Source of the DNA: Henckelia pumila
Taxonomy: Eukaryota > Streptophyta > Magnoliopsida > Lamiales > Gesneriaceae
Direction: 5' to 3'
NCBI RefSeq assembly: GCF_033568475.1
Contig: NC_133120.1
Coordinates: 51,440,499-51,504,498, forward strand
Length of the DNA stretch: 64,000 bases
In this document: one piece after another, positions 50,544-61,850 of the stretch
Position numbering within the stretch: position 1 is the stretch's first letter
Layout: each line of letters starts with the position of its first letter
Translations under genes and position numbers: made by a program
The notes under the pieces: generated by a model
The model's database searches: none
Seen by the model: the letters and a program-made list of their open reading frames with translations, nothing else
Told to the model about the DNA's origin: nothing

Positions 50544-52817
50544 TTAAGTCTTCCCTTTCTCTTTCACGCGCCAAATAAATTTCACGAGGCGCCTTTTAAA
50601 TTTCGCTCTCTTGTTCTTCGTGGCTTTCTGTGGTAGTAAATTCGGCGTTTTTTCATTCGATGAATCAACCACAAAATCAGATCGTTTACAGTTCTCCAAC
50701 TTCATAACCGGTTCAATTGAGCATAAGTCTTCGATGGATGGATTAGATGTATTCATGAATAAGTTGAAAATCACTCTCTCGCCTTCCACACCCATCGACA
50801 ACTCCCCTTTCATCACTTCAATTTTTGCATCTGCCGTGGCCAAGAATGGTCTCCCAAAAATGAGCGGAGCACCATGATCTGCTTCTATATCCAATACCAA
50901 AAAATCCGCTGGGAAGATGAATTTATCCACCTTGACTAGAACATCTTCAACAATTCCTAGTGGATATTTAATGCTCCGATCCGCCAATTGCAATGAAATC
51001 TTAGTCGATTTCATGTCTCCCAACTCCAAGGCCCTGTAAATAGATAATGGCATTAAGTTAATACTGACCCCTAAATCACAAAGTGCATTATTACAATGAA
51101 AACCACCAATAGAACAAGGAATAGTAAAACTCCCTGGATCCTTAAGTTTCTGTGGCATCTTCTTTTGTAGCACCGCACTGCATTCTTCCGTCAGATTGAC
51201 CACCTCGTTCTCTAGCAGCTTCTTCTTTTTTGACATCATCTCCTTGATGAACTTTGCATAATTTGGCATTTGCTCCAAAGCTTCAGCAAAGGGGATGTTG
51301 ATGTGAATTTTCTTGAAAACCTCCATGAATTTGGAGAACTGCTCGTCCAATGCTTTCTTTTTGAACCTCTGCGGGTAGGGAAGTGGAGGCTTATACATCG
51401 GTTTTGGCTCCTTCTCCTCAACTTTTTCCTCAAATTTCTTCTCTTCAACAGCAGGTTCTTGAATTCCAACTTCTTTTCCACTTCTCAACTCTATGGAATT
51501 GCACTGCTCCTTGGGATTTACCTCAGTATTGCTAGGGAACTGGCCGCGGTTGTTGTCCTTCAGTGCGTTCGCCAACTGCCCTATGCTGGTTTCCATGGAT
51601 TGCAACACAGCACCCATGTTGGTCATGTGCGTCTCCAAACTGTCAAGTCGAGACTCAGTTCTTGCCATCCTCTTACCTGATTCCTGTACAAAGGTACTAA
51701 CCACATCCTCCAACGACTGCTTACCCTCATCCTTGTTTGTATTGAATCCCGAAGAATTCAGCACATTTTTATTGTTAGCATACGAAAAATTTTCATGATT
51801 ACGCAAGCTAGGATGATAAGTATTTGGGACAGGGTTACCTCTATAGCCTCCATATCCTCTGTAGCCATTTGGATTTATATAATTGACTTGCTCTATGGTC
51901 GGTGATCCTTCAACTCCATTTGAATCTGCAACATTAATTTTATTCAAAGAAGCTACCTGTGTAGTCAGTGCAGATAATTGAGCAGTGATGGACGTGAGAG
52001 GATCCACTGCATACACTCCAGCCGGCTTCTTTACTCCTATACGCTCAGATGGCCATTGGAAACTATTGACCGTCATCTCCTCCAACATATCATAAGCCTG
52101 AACATGATCCTTCGCAAATATAGTACCTCCAGCCGCTGAGTCCACATTCATTCTCGTAGGCGCATTCAGTCCATTGTAAAACCACTCAATCTGTTCCCAA
52201 TCTGCAAAATTGTGGTTAGGACAACGTCTTAATAATTCTTTATACCTTTCCCATGCCTCGTATAACTGTTCAGTGTCCATCTGCCGGAAGGTGCTGATCT
52301 CGATCTTCAGTTGGGTGGTTTTGGCAGGAGGAAAATATTTTGCAAGAAATTTTTCTGCCATCACCTCCCAAGTAGTGATGCTTCCAAGCGGCAATGATTG
52401 CAACCAACTTCTGGCTTGATCCCTGAGAGAAAACGGAAACAAGCGTAAGCGTATAGTATCCTCAGACACACCATTAATTTTTACCATATCGGTTATCTCC
52501 AAAAAGGTGCGTAGGTGTAGATAAGGATCGGCAATGGCGCTCCCATTAAATTGGTTCTGTTGAACCATGTTGATCAATGCAGGCTTCAGCTCAAAATTGT
52601 TTGCATTGATAGTTCCACGAGCGATTCCAGAGTAGTGAGCCTGGATCGTCGGTCTGAAGTGATCTTTAATAGGCACTAGGGGAGCTTGGTTTTCTTCTTG
52701 TTCAGCCATTCTTTCAAGTTCTTCTCTTCTAGCTCGTCTTAAAGAACGTGCAGTGCGCTCGATCTCGGGATCAAAAAGTAGAGAATTAGAACTTTGAGAT
52801 CGTCGCATAGACTGCAA
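50544..52817 (-). CDS. Athila-like gag-protease, intact 757-residue frame
   Basis: Starts at ATG 52817 (MQSMRRSQS) about 110 bases from the primer site and runs without interruption. Gag is the first half: NNFELKPALINM, GSAIADPYLHLRTF, a SWLQSLPLGSITTWE block and AKYFPPAKTTQLK. A Gln/Asn-rich linker follows, then the KKIHINIPFAEALEQMP block and an aspartic protease with CDLGVSINLMPLS (catalytic Asp at residue 581) and the flap-side GRPFLAT. A Lys/Arg-rich tail ends the protein. I see no CCHC knuckle. It would make capsid and protease for virus-like particles; reverse transcriptase and integrase must come from another element. The intact frame agrees with the small LTR divergence. Confidence 0.92.
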   Translation of the reverse strand: MQSMRRSQSSNSLLFDPEIERTARSLRRARREELERMAEQEENQAPLVPIKDHFRPTIQAHYSGIARGTINANNFELKPALINMVQQNQFNGSAIADPYLHLRTFLEITDMVKINGVSEDTIRLRLFPFSLRDQARSWLQSLPLGSITTWEVMAEKFLAKYFPPAKTTQLKIEISTFRQMDTEQLYEAWERYKELLRRCPNHNFADWEQIEWFYNGLNAPTRMNVDSAAGGTIFAKDHVQAYDMLEEMTVNSFQWPSERIGVKKPAGVYAVDPLTSITAQLSALTTQVASLNKINVADSNGVEGSPTIEQVNYINPNGYRGYGGYRGNPVPNTYHPSLRNHENFSYANNKNVLNSSGFNTNKDEGKQSLEDVVSTFVQESGKRMARTESRLDSLETHMTNMGAVLQSMETSIGQLANALKDNNRGQFPSNTEVNPKEQCNSIELRSGKEVGIQEPAVEEKKFEEKVEEKEPKPMYKPPLPYPQRFKKKALDEQFSKFMEVFKKIHINIPFAEALEQMPNYAKFIKEMMSKKKKLLENEVVNLTEECSAVLQKKMPQKLKDPGSFTIPCSIGGFHCNNALCDLGVSINLMPLSIYRALELGDMKSTKISLQLADRSIKYPLGIVEDVLVKVDKFIFPADFLVLDIEADHGAPLIFGRPFLATADAKIEVMKGELSMGVEGERVIFNLFMNTSNPSIEDLCSIEPVMKLENCKRSDFVVDSSNEKTPNLLPQKATKNKRAKFKRRLVKFIWRVKEKGKT

Positions 52818-52924
52818 TTTAAAATAAGAAGAAATTAATTAGCAACTTAAAATTAAAATAAAAAAAAACTCTAAATTAAAATCTAGACTAATTGGTAACA
52901 AGACTAAAAATTAATCAAATTTAC

Positions 52925-52942
52925 TCCCCGGCAACGGCGCCA
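52925..52942 (-). other. Primer binding site, tRNA-Asp(GUC)
   Basis: A perfect 18-base match, TGGCGCCGTTGCCGGGGA on the minus strand, six bases from the LTR. Confidence 0.95.
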
Positions 52943-52948
52943 AAAACT

Positions 52949-54327
52949 TGTTGTGAAGATTTCTCGCAAGCGTACGAGTATCAAGTTTTAATATAGTGAT
53001 AAAATCAAGTATCGATCCCTCAGGGAGTAAAATGAAAATAATAGTGCTTGTAATTAGAATAGTCCAAACTTTATCTAGAAAATCAATAATCAAGAATTTT
53101 GCAATTAAAATAAATAATTAAGAGATTTAAAAACACGCACACAACTTTTAGATTAAAAATCAATCAGAGAAAATGGTCTAGAGGTATAGATTTCACCTGG
53201 TTTCAACAACAATCAATCCTAATTAATTAATCTTCATAAATTTCAAAGAATTAATAGCCAAGAACACTTACGTGTATTATTCCCTCTCCCGAGTGCCGAA
53301 TAAAATATATCAACTACAATTGAATTCCAATATCCCTATTAAGAATCTACTTGCAGTGATCAATTCAAAACTATGTTCTCTTTAAAAGCTCTGTTAAAAT
53401 TATAAGCTCTCCCGAGTCAGATAAACAATTAACAATGTATTTTCCAATGATCCTATTCAAAATCTCCTCTCCCGAGTGCCAGATTTCAAATAAATATTAC
53501 AAATCAATTATTGATCAGATAATTGAAAAGACAATCAATTCTAGAAAAACAATTAATCTAGAAGAAATCCAATTCAATAAAATCAAAAATTCAAGAAAGC
53601 GTCTACACCAGGTTCCATCCGACCTCTAGACTATAAAAATTAGTTCATAATAAAATTCTGAATAAAACAATAATCCATAAATTCAAACATATTCAGAATT
53701 AAATAAAAGATAAGAAACAAATCCGTCGTCGACGCCGTGTCCGGTCGATCAAACTCCGTCTTTGTTCTTCAATTAAGCTCCAGAAATTCCTTCCCAAAAG
53801 TTCTCGATCAAATCTCTGATTCCTCTTCTGTACGTGTGTGGCGGCCTCCTCCCTTAGTCTGATGAACAATTGCCTTTTATATCGTGTGAAAAAAAACCAC
53901 TCAAAAGCCCAAGAAATAATATCTTTCCTTCCCGATAAAATATTTCCATCCTCAGAAATTGGCGACACGCGGGCGCTTCATACTCCAGGCGGGCGCGCAT
54001 AGACTCCTGTTCTCAATCTTCTTGCCTTCAGAAATCTTGAGCGTTTGCTCTTCTTCAAGCGCTAAGTTTTAGCGCTAACCACAAAGGCCCATAAGAAAGC
54101 CCAATTAACTTTATCCGTTTCTTTTCTTCTCCTCTCCTGACTTCTTATTTCTCTTCTTTCTTTGATTATTTTCTTTTCTTTCTTTCTCTTTAATTTCTTC
54201 TTTTTCCAATAAAATTAATAATTATCTGTAAGCACGAAAACAACAAAATACCCACATAAATCTGCTCGAAACAAATATTTAACAATTAAAATCATATATA
54301 AATTAAGTGTATAAAATACACTTATCA
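52949..54327 (-). repeat. 5' LTR of the young Athila-like element
   Basis: Nearly identical to 45310-46689; differences include positions near 52980, 53669, 53852, 54100, 54168 and 54232. Confidence 0.95.
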
Positions 54328-56131
54328 AGTTCCAACCATGGGTGGCCGGAGCTGGTCAAAAAGTTAAGGGGAGTAAGGGCTGCTCCATGGGAGGGGCTGC
54401 GTGGGGTTTCTTGGGATTTAGGGGCTGTGGCCGAGCCAAGCAGGGATTGGCTCGAGCCAGGCCCCAGGCTGGGGTTGCAACTGGACCCTGGGGTGGTCCA
54501 GGTGCCGGAGATCCGGCCGGTGGTGGCCGGAGCAAGGTGTTTAAGGGGCTAAGGCGGCAGCTGTCGCAAGGGGGTTTGAGAATAGGTTAGAGTCGGGTTC
54601 GATGGTTTCAAGTGAGCCGAGCTCGGGTCTTTGGGTCCGAGTCCGGGTTGGGTCAAGTCTTGATGGGTCAAAATATTTTTAGTCTGGGTCTAGATTTTTT
54701 TATTTGGGCTTAAGTCTCTTATTTTAATTAATTAAGAGTTCAAGTTAATAAATTATGGGTTGGGCTTGATTAATTAATTGAAGTAAATTAATGGGCTTTA
54801 ATAATTATTGAGGTGAGCCCACTAATTTGCCATGGGCCATGTGATCCATGAGAATTATTGGGTCAAGTTGAGTCGGGTTAATAATTTTATCGGTCTAATT
54901 TATAGTAATGGTTAGTTAATAATTTTATTAATTTAACTTTAAATTAATAAGTTGATGGGCCTAAATTATGTTTTAAGTGAGCACATTAGTTTCTCATGGG
55001 CCTAGGGGCCCATGAAGCTAATTGGGCCAGGTCAAATTGGGCTTTTGGGTTTTTGGGCCAGTCTATGAACTTTTGAGTTTAAGTCTAGTGGTCAGCAGTT
55101 CGAACAAGTTCTTGGAAAAATAAATGTCCGTAAATATATATTTAATTCATGCATGCATTTTTATTAGATATATAAGTATGATTTTTAAGAAAATAAATTA
55201 AATATATATTTACGGACAAATTTTCATGAAATAAAGAAATAAATGAGATTTTTTTAAGTTCATGCATCATGTAAGAATTTTTATGATAAGTTTAAATGTA
55301 TGTTAATAAAAATATATTTTTATGAAAGTTGAAGTGAAGGTGGAAAGTGATGTGGTTGGTGGCCGGGATACCTGGGCCCGGTGACCTTCCTAATGATGTA
55401 TAAGTATGATGAGTTTATGGATCCAGCTGAGAGGACTGGTGAAGTGGCAGCACAGAGGGGGAAACCCCACCGCCGCGTACGTTGGTTTATAGATTGATCA
55501 ATCGCTCAGTATGATGCCACCGACATGGATACGACCTGTTGAGAACTAAGAAATCATGATATGTTATTTTTACGAAAATTATAAAGTATGATGAATTATG
55601 TTATAGCATGAGAAGTATGATTATTTATTTATGTTTATATGCATATAATTTTAAGATCATGCACGTATAATTATTATTCACGTATTTTATATGATGTGTG
55701 CTTGTGTGTGGTTTCATTTTGTTATGTAAGGATATAACGTGCTGAGCCTCTAGGCTCACTAGATTTAAATGGTGTAGGTGAGCAAAATGTCAATAAGGAT
55801 AATGTGTTCCCGACTGGCGGCGAGGGCGTATGAGTATCCAGGCAGCTAGAACCCGTGACCATTGCTCTAAGATGAATTTTATGTTGAGACTAGAACGTTT
55901 ATTTCCGCATATGTTTTATTATTATAGATTTTTAGTATATGCATGGATTTTACGTTTAAGTATTTATTTTCTAAGTTTTCATGAATTTTTGTGAAATTTT
56001 AAATTAAGTAAAGTTATTTTTAAGTATGATATATATATGTATGGGCATATATATATTTATATTAATTATTTTATTATCAGAGAGTTTTGTAAAAAAAAAA
56101 AAAAATTCAGTAGGAGTTTTAGGACGTTTCA

Positions 56132-56668
56132 TTTGGTATTAGAGCCATGGTCCTTGGAGAGTAACTAGCCTGCTACACGGAGCTCAGAAGCCGCACTGCC
56201 AGTCTGTAAGTTTTAAATGTTTTAAATTATGTTTTATGCATGAGACACATGATTTTTGTTTTAATGATTTATGAAAATGATAATTTTAAGTTATGACAGT
56301 ATTAAAGTTAAAAATACTTAGTTATGCAATGCGGTTACGTAGAGAATTTATGGAAATTAGAGTATGTCTCTGAGACGCGTTACACACTAGGATGACTAGA
56401 ATGATATATGTTTAGAAAATTAAGTTTGATAATTTATGAGACGTAAGTTTGACACTTAGATTTGTAGATTAAGTTATGATTTTAGATTTAAGTTTGACAA
56501 GTTAGAATTTTTTTTTTAGATTTAAGTTGAATTTTAGATATATAAATTAAGTTATGTTTTTGGGATTAAAGTTTGAAAATTAGTTTTGAAAAATTTTAGT
56601 CATGTGTTATTAGACGACTAAGTTAAATCAAATTTCGAGGACGAAATTTCATTTAAGGGGGAGAGAAT
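56132..56668 (+). other. Internal domain of the non-autonomous chromovirus derivative
   Basis: The primer site TGGTATTAGAGC (56134-56145) is followed by about 480 bp of AT-rich sequence without a frame, then ATTTCGAGGACGAAATTTCA and the polypurine tract AAGGGGGAGAGAAT up to 56668. Nothing of gag or pol remains. Confidence 0.9.
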
Positions 56669-58008
56669 TGTAACGTCCGGAAATTTGCTACGTAAATCCG
56701 CATGCATAACTAGGAGATTAATAATTTTAAAATAATGTGAAAATTTGTTAAATTAATTTTATATGTTATTATGTGAATTATATGATTTATTGGCATGTTT
56801 TAAATATTGTTTCGGCATTTAAATCGGTATGATGTTATTTATGAATTTATTTGAGAAAGTTTATTTTATGATCGCGTAGGCGGGACCGTGGACGGACGAG
56901 ATGTTAGTTTTCACCCAAAATATTTTATGAGATTTTTAGGAGCCTTAAAATATTATTTTAAGGTAAGATTTTAAGAAAATTATGGTATTTATATATATGT
57001 ATATTTATATGTTCGTTTTTACCCAAAATAAGTCATTTTAATGACTTTTATTAAGCTTTAAAAATCTCATTAATAATAATTTCGGGATTTACTTAGTTTT
57101 ATCAAATTAGAATGTATTTTAAAATTTAAAATTAGAGTATTTAATTATCCTAATTATCTATTAATTATTTAACCTAGATTATCCTAAATATTATACCCTA
57201 AATCCCTCCCAAACCCACGCCTCACCTCTTAGCCGCCTCCATCACCCTCTTCTCCACCATTTTCACGTTCCATCAGAGTTTTCCCAGCCTCATAGCCGAT
57301 CTTTGAACGTTTTTGGATTATTTAGAAGATCCGTTCGTCCCGGCGAGCCCGATACGCGTCGTTTACTCTAAATAATTATCAAGGCACGTCTCGAATCCAT
57401 TCTTGGCCACCATTTAAATCATATTACAAAGATTTTATGCTTACAAGATCTGATATTGCATGTGTTATGATCTAGAAAAGAAAACATTAAAGTTCATGCA
57501 TGTTCCTCACGTTTTTGCACTTCATGGCTCGGTTTTGCACTATTTCTGGACATGGCTTGGCTCGAACTGCTAGCTGATCATTCATGGGTCTAGGTGGGTT
57601 CATAGGGGTCGGTTTAGGCAAGGTGGTTAATGGCTGGAAGGGCTGGAACCAAGGGAAAAGGGGCTGGGACAGCAGCTAGGCGGGCAGAGGGAGCTGTCTG
57701 GTTTATGGGACTTGGCCGAGCCATGCAAGGCTTGGCTCGGGCCAGGCCTGGTCCGAGGGATGCACTTGGACCCTGGGGTGGTCCAGGTGCCGGAGCTCCG
57801 GCCTTTGGTGGCCGGAGCTGGTCGAAACATGCAAAGTATCATGGGCTGTCCAAAAAAGGGGCCTGCGCAGCTTGCATGGGGTTTAGGGGCCTTGGCCAAG
57901 CCATGCAAGGCTTGGCTCGAGCCAGGCCTGGTCCAGGGGTTGCACTATTTTATTATCAGAGAATTTTGTTAAAAAAAAAAAATTCAGTAGGAGTTTTAGG
58001 ATGTTTCA
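56669..58008 (+). repeat. 3' LTR of the non-autonomous element, with a 1.8-kb deletion
   Basis: Matches LTR1 from its start to the GGGGTTGCAC at about 45280 (57946 here). It then jumps to TATTTTATTATCAGAG, matching about 56068 of LTR1. The intervening 1.8 kb (most of the TGGGCY-rich and R/U5 part) is missing. It ends GGATGTTTCA. Confidence 0.9.
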
Positions 58009-58013
58009 GTGTG

Positions 58014-58591
58014 GACTTCTCTCGACTGAAGTCACACCGATTGCTTTTAATTGTGCTTGGATTGTTTGAGCATGATTTCATTACCCATAGGCGAACGATC
58101 GCGAGATTTGTGCCTTGTTGGCTTATATTTATTATTCATGAAGCCTCCATTATTATTCATTCACCCCTAAAATTGAATTATGAGTGAGTTATTTTCACTT
58201 ATCTAGATTTTTATTTTCAGCTCTTTTGTTCGTAATGCTTGCATTATTTCATTTCATATTAAGCAGCATTACTTGTATGTGAAAAACATTAACATCAAAC
58301 TTGCAAGCATTAAATATTAGGTAATTTATATAATATTAAGTTATTTATTACAACATTTAAAAATATATTTTAATACCATAAAAACTCAACTTTGAAATAG
58401 AAAATCTCATGTAATACATATAGCACGAAATCTTCTAAACATAAATTTTTAAATAATTAATTACATAAAACAAAATATTCTAATTTAAACAAAATCTTAA
58501 AATCATGATTAAATGAAATAAATTCATTTAAAATTTATTTGAATTCTCTTTAATACTCGTGAGTGGATTTATGGATTTTTCGGTTGTTACA
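58014..58591 (-). repeat. 3' LTR end of a minus-strand chromovirus-type remnant
   Basis: On the minus strand the sequence at 58591 begins TGTAACAACCGAAAAATCC, a typical LTR start, preceded by AATGAAGGTAGAT as a poor polypurine tract. The other limit is uncertain because the first part may belong to older flanking sequence (continuing 43973). Confidence 0.55.
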
Positions 58592-59751
58592 ATCTACCTT
58601 CATTAAAAATAATTTTGTCCTCGAAATTTGGCCGATCAAACTTCATTAATCAAAATTCTCGAAGATATGAACTATTAAATCCACGCTTACACATCTAGCT
58701 TTGCAATATCAGTGTCCCAAAAACCATGCTTCCACTGAGCACTCTGATAAAACAAAATATTTTATTCTTCACATGTGTCTTTCTCACCACAATCAAGCCT
58801 ACATTTATAAAATTTCGATGCTGAACACAACTTAAGGCAAACTATTGGAGCTTACCTATGGCCTACGATAAACAAAATTTGAGTTTTTTTATACAATTCT
58901 TAGTACCATGAGTGAAAGTCCAATCACATGCTTAGATCAACTCATACATAAAATGCAAAGTTAACTCAAATGTTCATCTCTCAAAAATAAATTTTGCATT
59001 AAATGACAACTTGAATAATTATACATGCTTGTACAATCCACTTATCCATCATCGAACATTTGTAATCCAAGTTTTATGTTCCCAAATATTCTTATTTAAA
59101 CATAGAGATTACAATATCAACTCCAATAATAGACTTAACATAGTAAAACTTAACCATGCAAACTCAAAAATATATTCACATATTAACTAAGTTCCTTGTC
59201 AAAACTAAGTCCACATTCAATTTTCCTTAAGGTCAGAACAACAAATAAAAGACATAGTTTTTATCAACTTTCATACTCCATACAACCAAGGCATCCAAGA
59301 GAACAATCAACCATCATATTACATTTGTTATTGTGCAAGTGCATTATCAAGAAGAAATAATCCTAGTCATAATGCCCATAGGTAAAATCTCACCAAACAA
59401 TTCTATACCAACACGACACCTTTCAACCCAAAACAATATAATCCAAATTAAATTGAATTAAATCTTGAAAACAAATCACTCAGTTTAGTAAAGTAACATC
59501 CTCTTATTAACTTAAGTCATTCTTTCCCAAAAGTACTCTTAAACAGATCAGATCTAACACAGTCACAAATCCAAAATCCTTCCACAACACAAAAATTTCT
59601 ATTGTAAATCATGCATGGTCATAACTGTAAGCAAAATCAGAATTTGAACTTTAAAACATAAACCTTTCAGTCATGAAAGCAGGAGCATTCGAGTCCTTGG
59701 TGAGATTTCATGCATGAATTGTCTCCCAGAGCCAACCGCTCTGATACCAAT
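58592..59751 (-). other. Shrunken internal domain of the minus-strand remnant with primer site
   Basis: The primer site TGGTATCAGAGC (minus) is at 59738-59749. At the other end lies CGAGGACAAAATTATTTTT, as found before chromovirus polypurine tracts. The 1.15 kb between holds no gag or pol frame, so this too is a non-coding element or a deletion product. Confidence 0.65.
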
Positions 59752-61450
59752 TGTGACGTCCTGTTTTTTTAAAAAAATTTACAAGAATGTAGATGCGGAA
59801 AAGAGTGGGAAAAATTTTCAATTATAAAAATGCAGGGCATGCATCGTGTTTGCAGGTTCAACAAATCATGCTTGAAATAAAAATATAATTACTCTAACGT
59901 GCATAAAAAATTTGAATGCAACCCTAAAGACAATGAATGGATCTTAAACGGGCACACCAAAAACTACTTCTAACAAAGCGAACCTGAACCGACAATTAAA
60001 ATCTTGAGAAGGTAAACAAAACGCGAGTGTTGATAAAATAAACAAAGTGCGGAAAGTACTTTATAAAACATTCGTGAAAAAACCAAGCATAAACTATCAA
60101 ATAAAATAATCAACTTAAAAGTTAAACCTTAAAATTATTAAAATCCATCGTTATGAATCTGTCATTTAATATACTAAAGCTAAATTTTTATTTCATACTG
60201 ACTTTTAAAAGTCATTCCTAAAATAATGTAACAACAAAATATAAATAAAAATATGCAAATATTCTCGCTTTAAAATGTCAGAGGTTTGAACAGTCGTGTC
60301 ATGCAATGCCTTCGCCTCTGGGACTCTTCAGCCTTTCTACCAAAGCTTTTAATTCATTTACTTCTCACTTCAGCTGCACCAATCAAGTACAGTGAGTCTA
60401 AAAACTCAAAAAAAATATACATGCATGCATCGTATTTGAAACATAAAACTTAATGCAATTGCATAACATAAACATATCGTAAAAACTTGTCATTTATAGG
60501 TGATGAGATACTTGCATTTGTGGCAATCATCGTTATGAGCACATATTTTGGAAAGGTCATCCCTGGAGCTCAGCACCTGGTGCCAGTTCCACATTCTCTT
60601 GAACACTTATTTTGGAAAGGTCATCCCTGAAGCTCATCTCAGGTTGCCTCTGCCACATTCTCTTGAGCACGTATTTTGCAAAGGTCATCTCCGGAGTTCA
60701 TCCCAGGGTCCCATTCACATCAAAATATTTTAATGCATCAATACTTCATCATCATCATAAACTTCATCATAAACTTTATCATAAACTTTCTCGTCGTAAG
60801 CATCATCGTCATAAACTTTCTCATAACTTAATCGTTCTCATCATGAAACATTTGCATCATAAAACTTATTATCGTTCGTGAAACATACTTATAAAATAAA
60901 TTAAAATCATCACGTCATCATGAACCTTGAAAATAACTTGAAACTTATGTCATGCTCTTGAAATTCTTTCGTTCTTGAAAATCATGCGTGTTATTTAAAA
61001 AAAATTAGTACATCATCTTTATATTCATAAAATTTCATGCTTTCATAATGAACATAAATTTCATTAGAACATACTAGCATCTAAAGCATTACATAACTAA
61101 ACCGATCCATGTGAGTCGTTCTTTTCTTTTTTGGCCTTAAAACTTTAAAATATTTGCATAGAAACTCTTAAAATTACTTAAAACAGCTTAAAAGACCATA
61201 AGCATTTATTTGGGGCTCAAACAACACGAAATAAATTTTTTGGACAGCGCTAGGGCGCGCCCCGGCGCGCCCCACGCGCTCGAGCGCCGAAAGTGGCTGC
61301 TCGAGCGCTCGACCCCGCTGCCTGAGGGACCAAGCAGCGGCGCACATACACTCAACTTGTTTTCCTTTGGTATTTTTTGATCCTTTTCGAGTCCATTTCA
61401 CCCAAAAATGTTATATATTTGAAAAATAATAATCTTGGACATGTAAAACT
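59752..61450 (-). repeat. 5' LTR (partial) of the minus-strand remnant
   Basis: On the minus strand the LTR ends in GGACGTCACA at 59752, directly before ATTGGTATCAGAGC. Inside are TTTTTAGACTCACTGTACTT (about 60390-60410, minus), a 64-bp minisatellite and a GC-rich palindromic patch at 61247-61345. I do not find the expected TGTAACAACC start, so it is truncated or the limit is beyond recognition. Confidence 0.65.
60537..60720. repeat. 64-bp minisatellite, three copies
   Basis: Units at 60537-60600, 60601-60664 and 60665 to about 60720, each with GAGCAC..ATTTTG, AAAGGTCATC and CCACATTCTCTT. Copies differ by 15-30%. A CATCATAAACTT-rich low-complexity run follows to about 60880. Confidence 0.9.
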
Positions 61451-61560
61451 TCAAATTCGAAAAGGGTTTGCCCAAAAACGACCAACATCAAATGATTTGA
61501 TTCAAAACTCTAGATAATCAACACACACAAAAAATACTCATATTCTAACATCTTTACACA

Positions 61561-61850
61561 CACTACAACAAAAATGATAAAAGACAAGGGTGAAAAATCG
61601 TTGTTAAAGGGGTATTTAAAACCGATGTTAAAGGCCCTGTTGTTAAAAGTGCGGTTAAAGAAAACGGTTAAAACCCGTTGTCTTTGTGAGCCAACGACAA
61701 CGTTTTTACAACGGTGAAAAACCGTTGTCGTTGGCTCAAAAAGACAACGGTTAAAAACTGTTGTCTTTTTTTCCACACTTTTAATTACAGGGCCTTTAAC
61801 ATCGGTTTTAAAGATCCCTTTAACAACGGTTTTTCACCCTTGTCTTTTTC
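61561..61850. mobile_element. CACTA-like fold-back element missing its right tip
   Basis: Starts CACTACAACAAAAATGATAA, a classic CACTA terminus. The first 85 bp (GACAAGGGTGAAAAATCGTTG and beyond) recur inverted at about 61780-61850. In between are repeats of ACAACGG/CCGTTGT like the subterminal motifs of these elements. The right side stops at GTCTTTTTCAGG without the expected TTGTTGTAGTG. No coding. Confidence 0.8.

Larger units (their letters stand above)
45310..54327 (-). mobile_element. Young Athila-like gag-pro element with an extra ORF, no pol
   Basis: 9018 bp with LTRs of 1380 and 1379 bp that differ by about seven substitutions and one indel by hand count (about 0.5%). The target duplication AGTTC is at 45305-45309 and 54328-54332. 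It has a perfect tRNA-Asp primer site, an intact 757-residue gag-protease frame, a GCGC-motif array, a second ORF and a polypurine tract. No reverse transcriptase or integrase motif is present in 46690-50543. It is the youngest large insertion in the window. Confidence 0.93.
43979..56131 (+). repeat. 5' LTR of the non-autonomous element, interrupted
   Basis: Parts 43979-45309 and 54333-56131 belong together around the nested Athila-like element. The GC-rich portion includes a tandem duplicate of CCGAGCCATGCAAGGCTTGG at about 45205-45250 that LTR2 lacks. The part 54600-55080 is rich in TGGGCC/TGGGCT. The frames at 44941-45357 and on the opposite strand arise from this GC-rich part and are probably not genes. 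Confidence 0.88.
43979..58008 (+). mobile_element. Non-autonomous Tekay-type derivative with a gutted internal domain
   Basis: The target duplication GTGTG is at 43974-43978 and 58009-58013. LTR1 is 43979-56131, split by the Athila-like element; about 3130 bp without it. LTR2 is 56669-58008. The internal part is only 538 bp (56132-56668): primer site, no coding frame, polypurine tract. Several blocks (LTR start, GGGACCGTGGACGGACGAG, polypurine region) match the autonomous chromovirus at 20219-30158, so it likely used proteins from that group. It fits the large non-coding LTR element (LARD-like) class. Confidence 0.9.
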
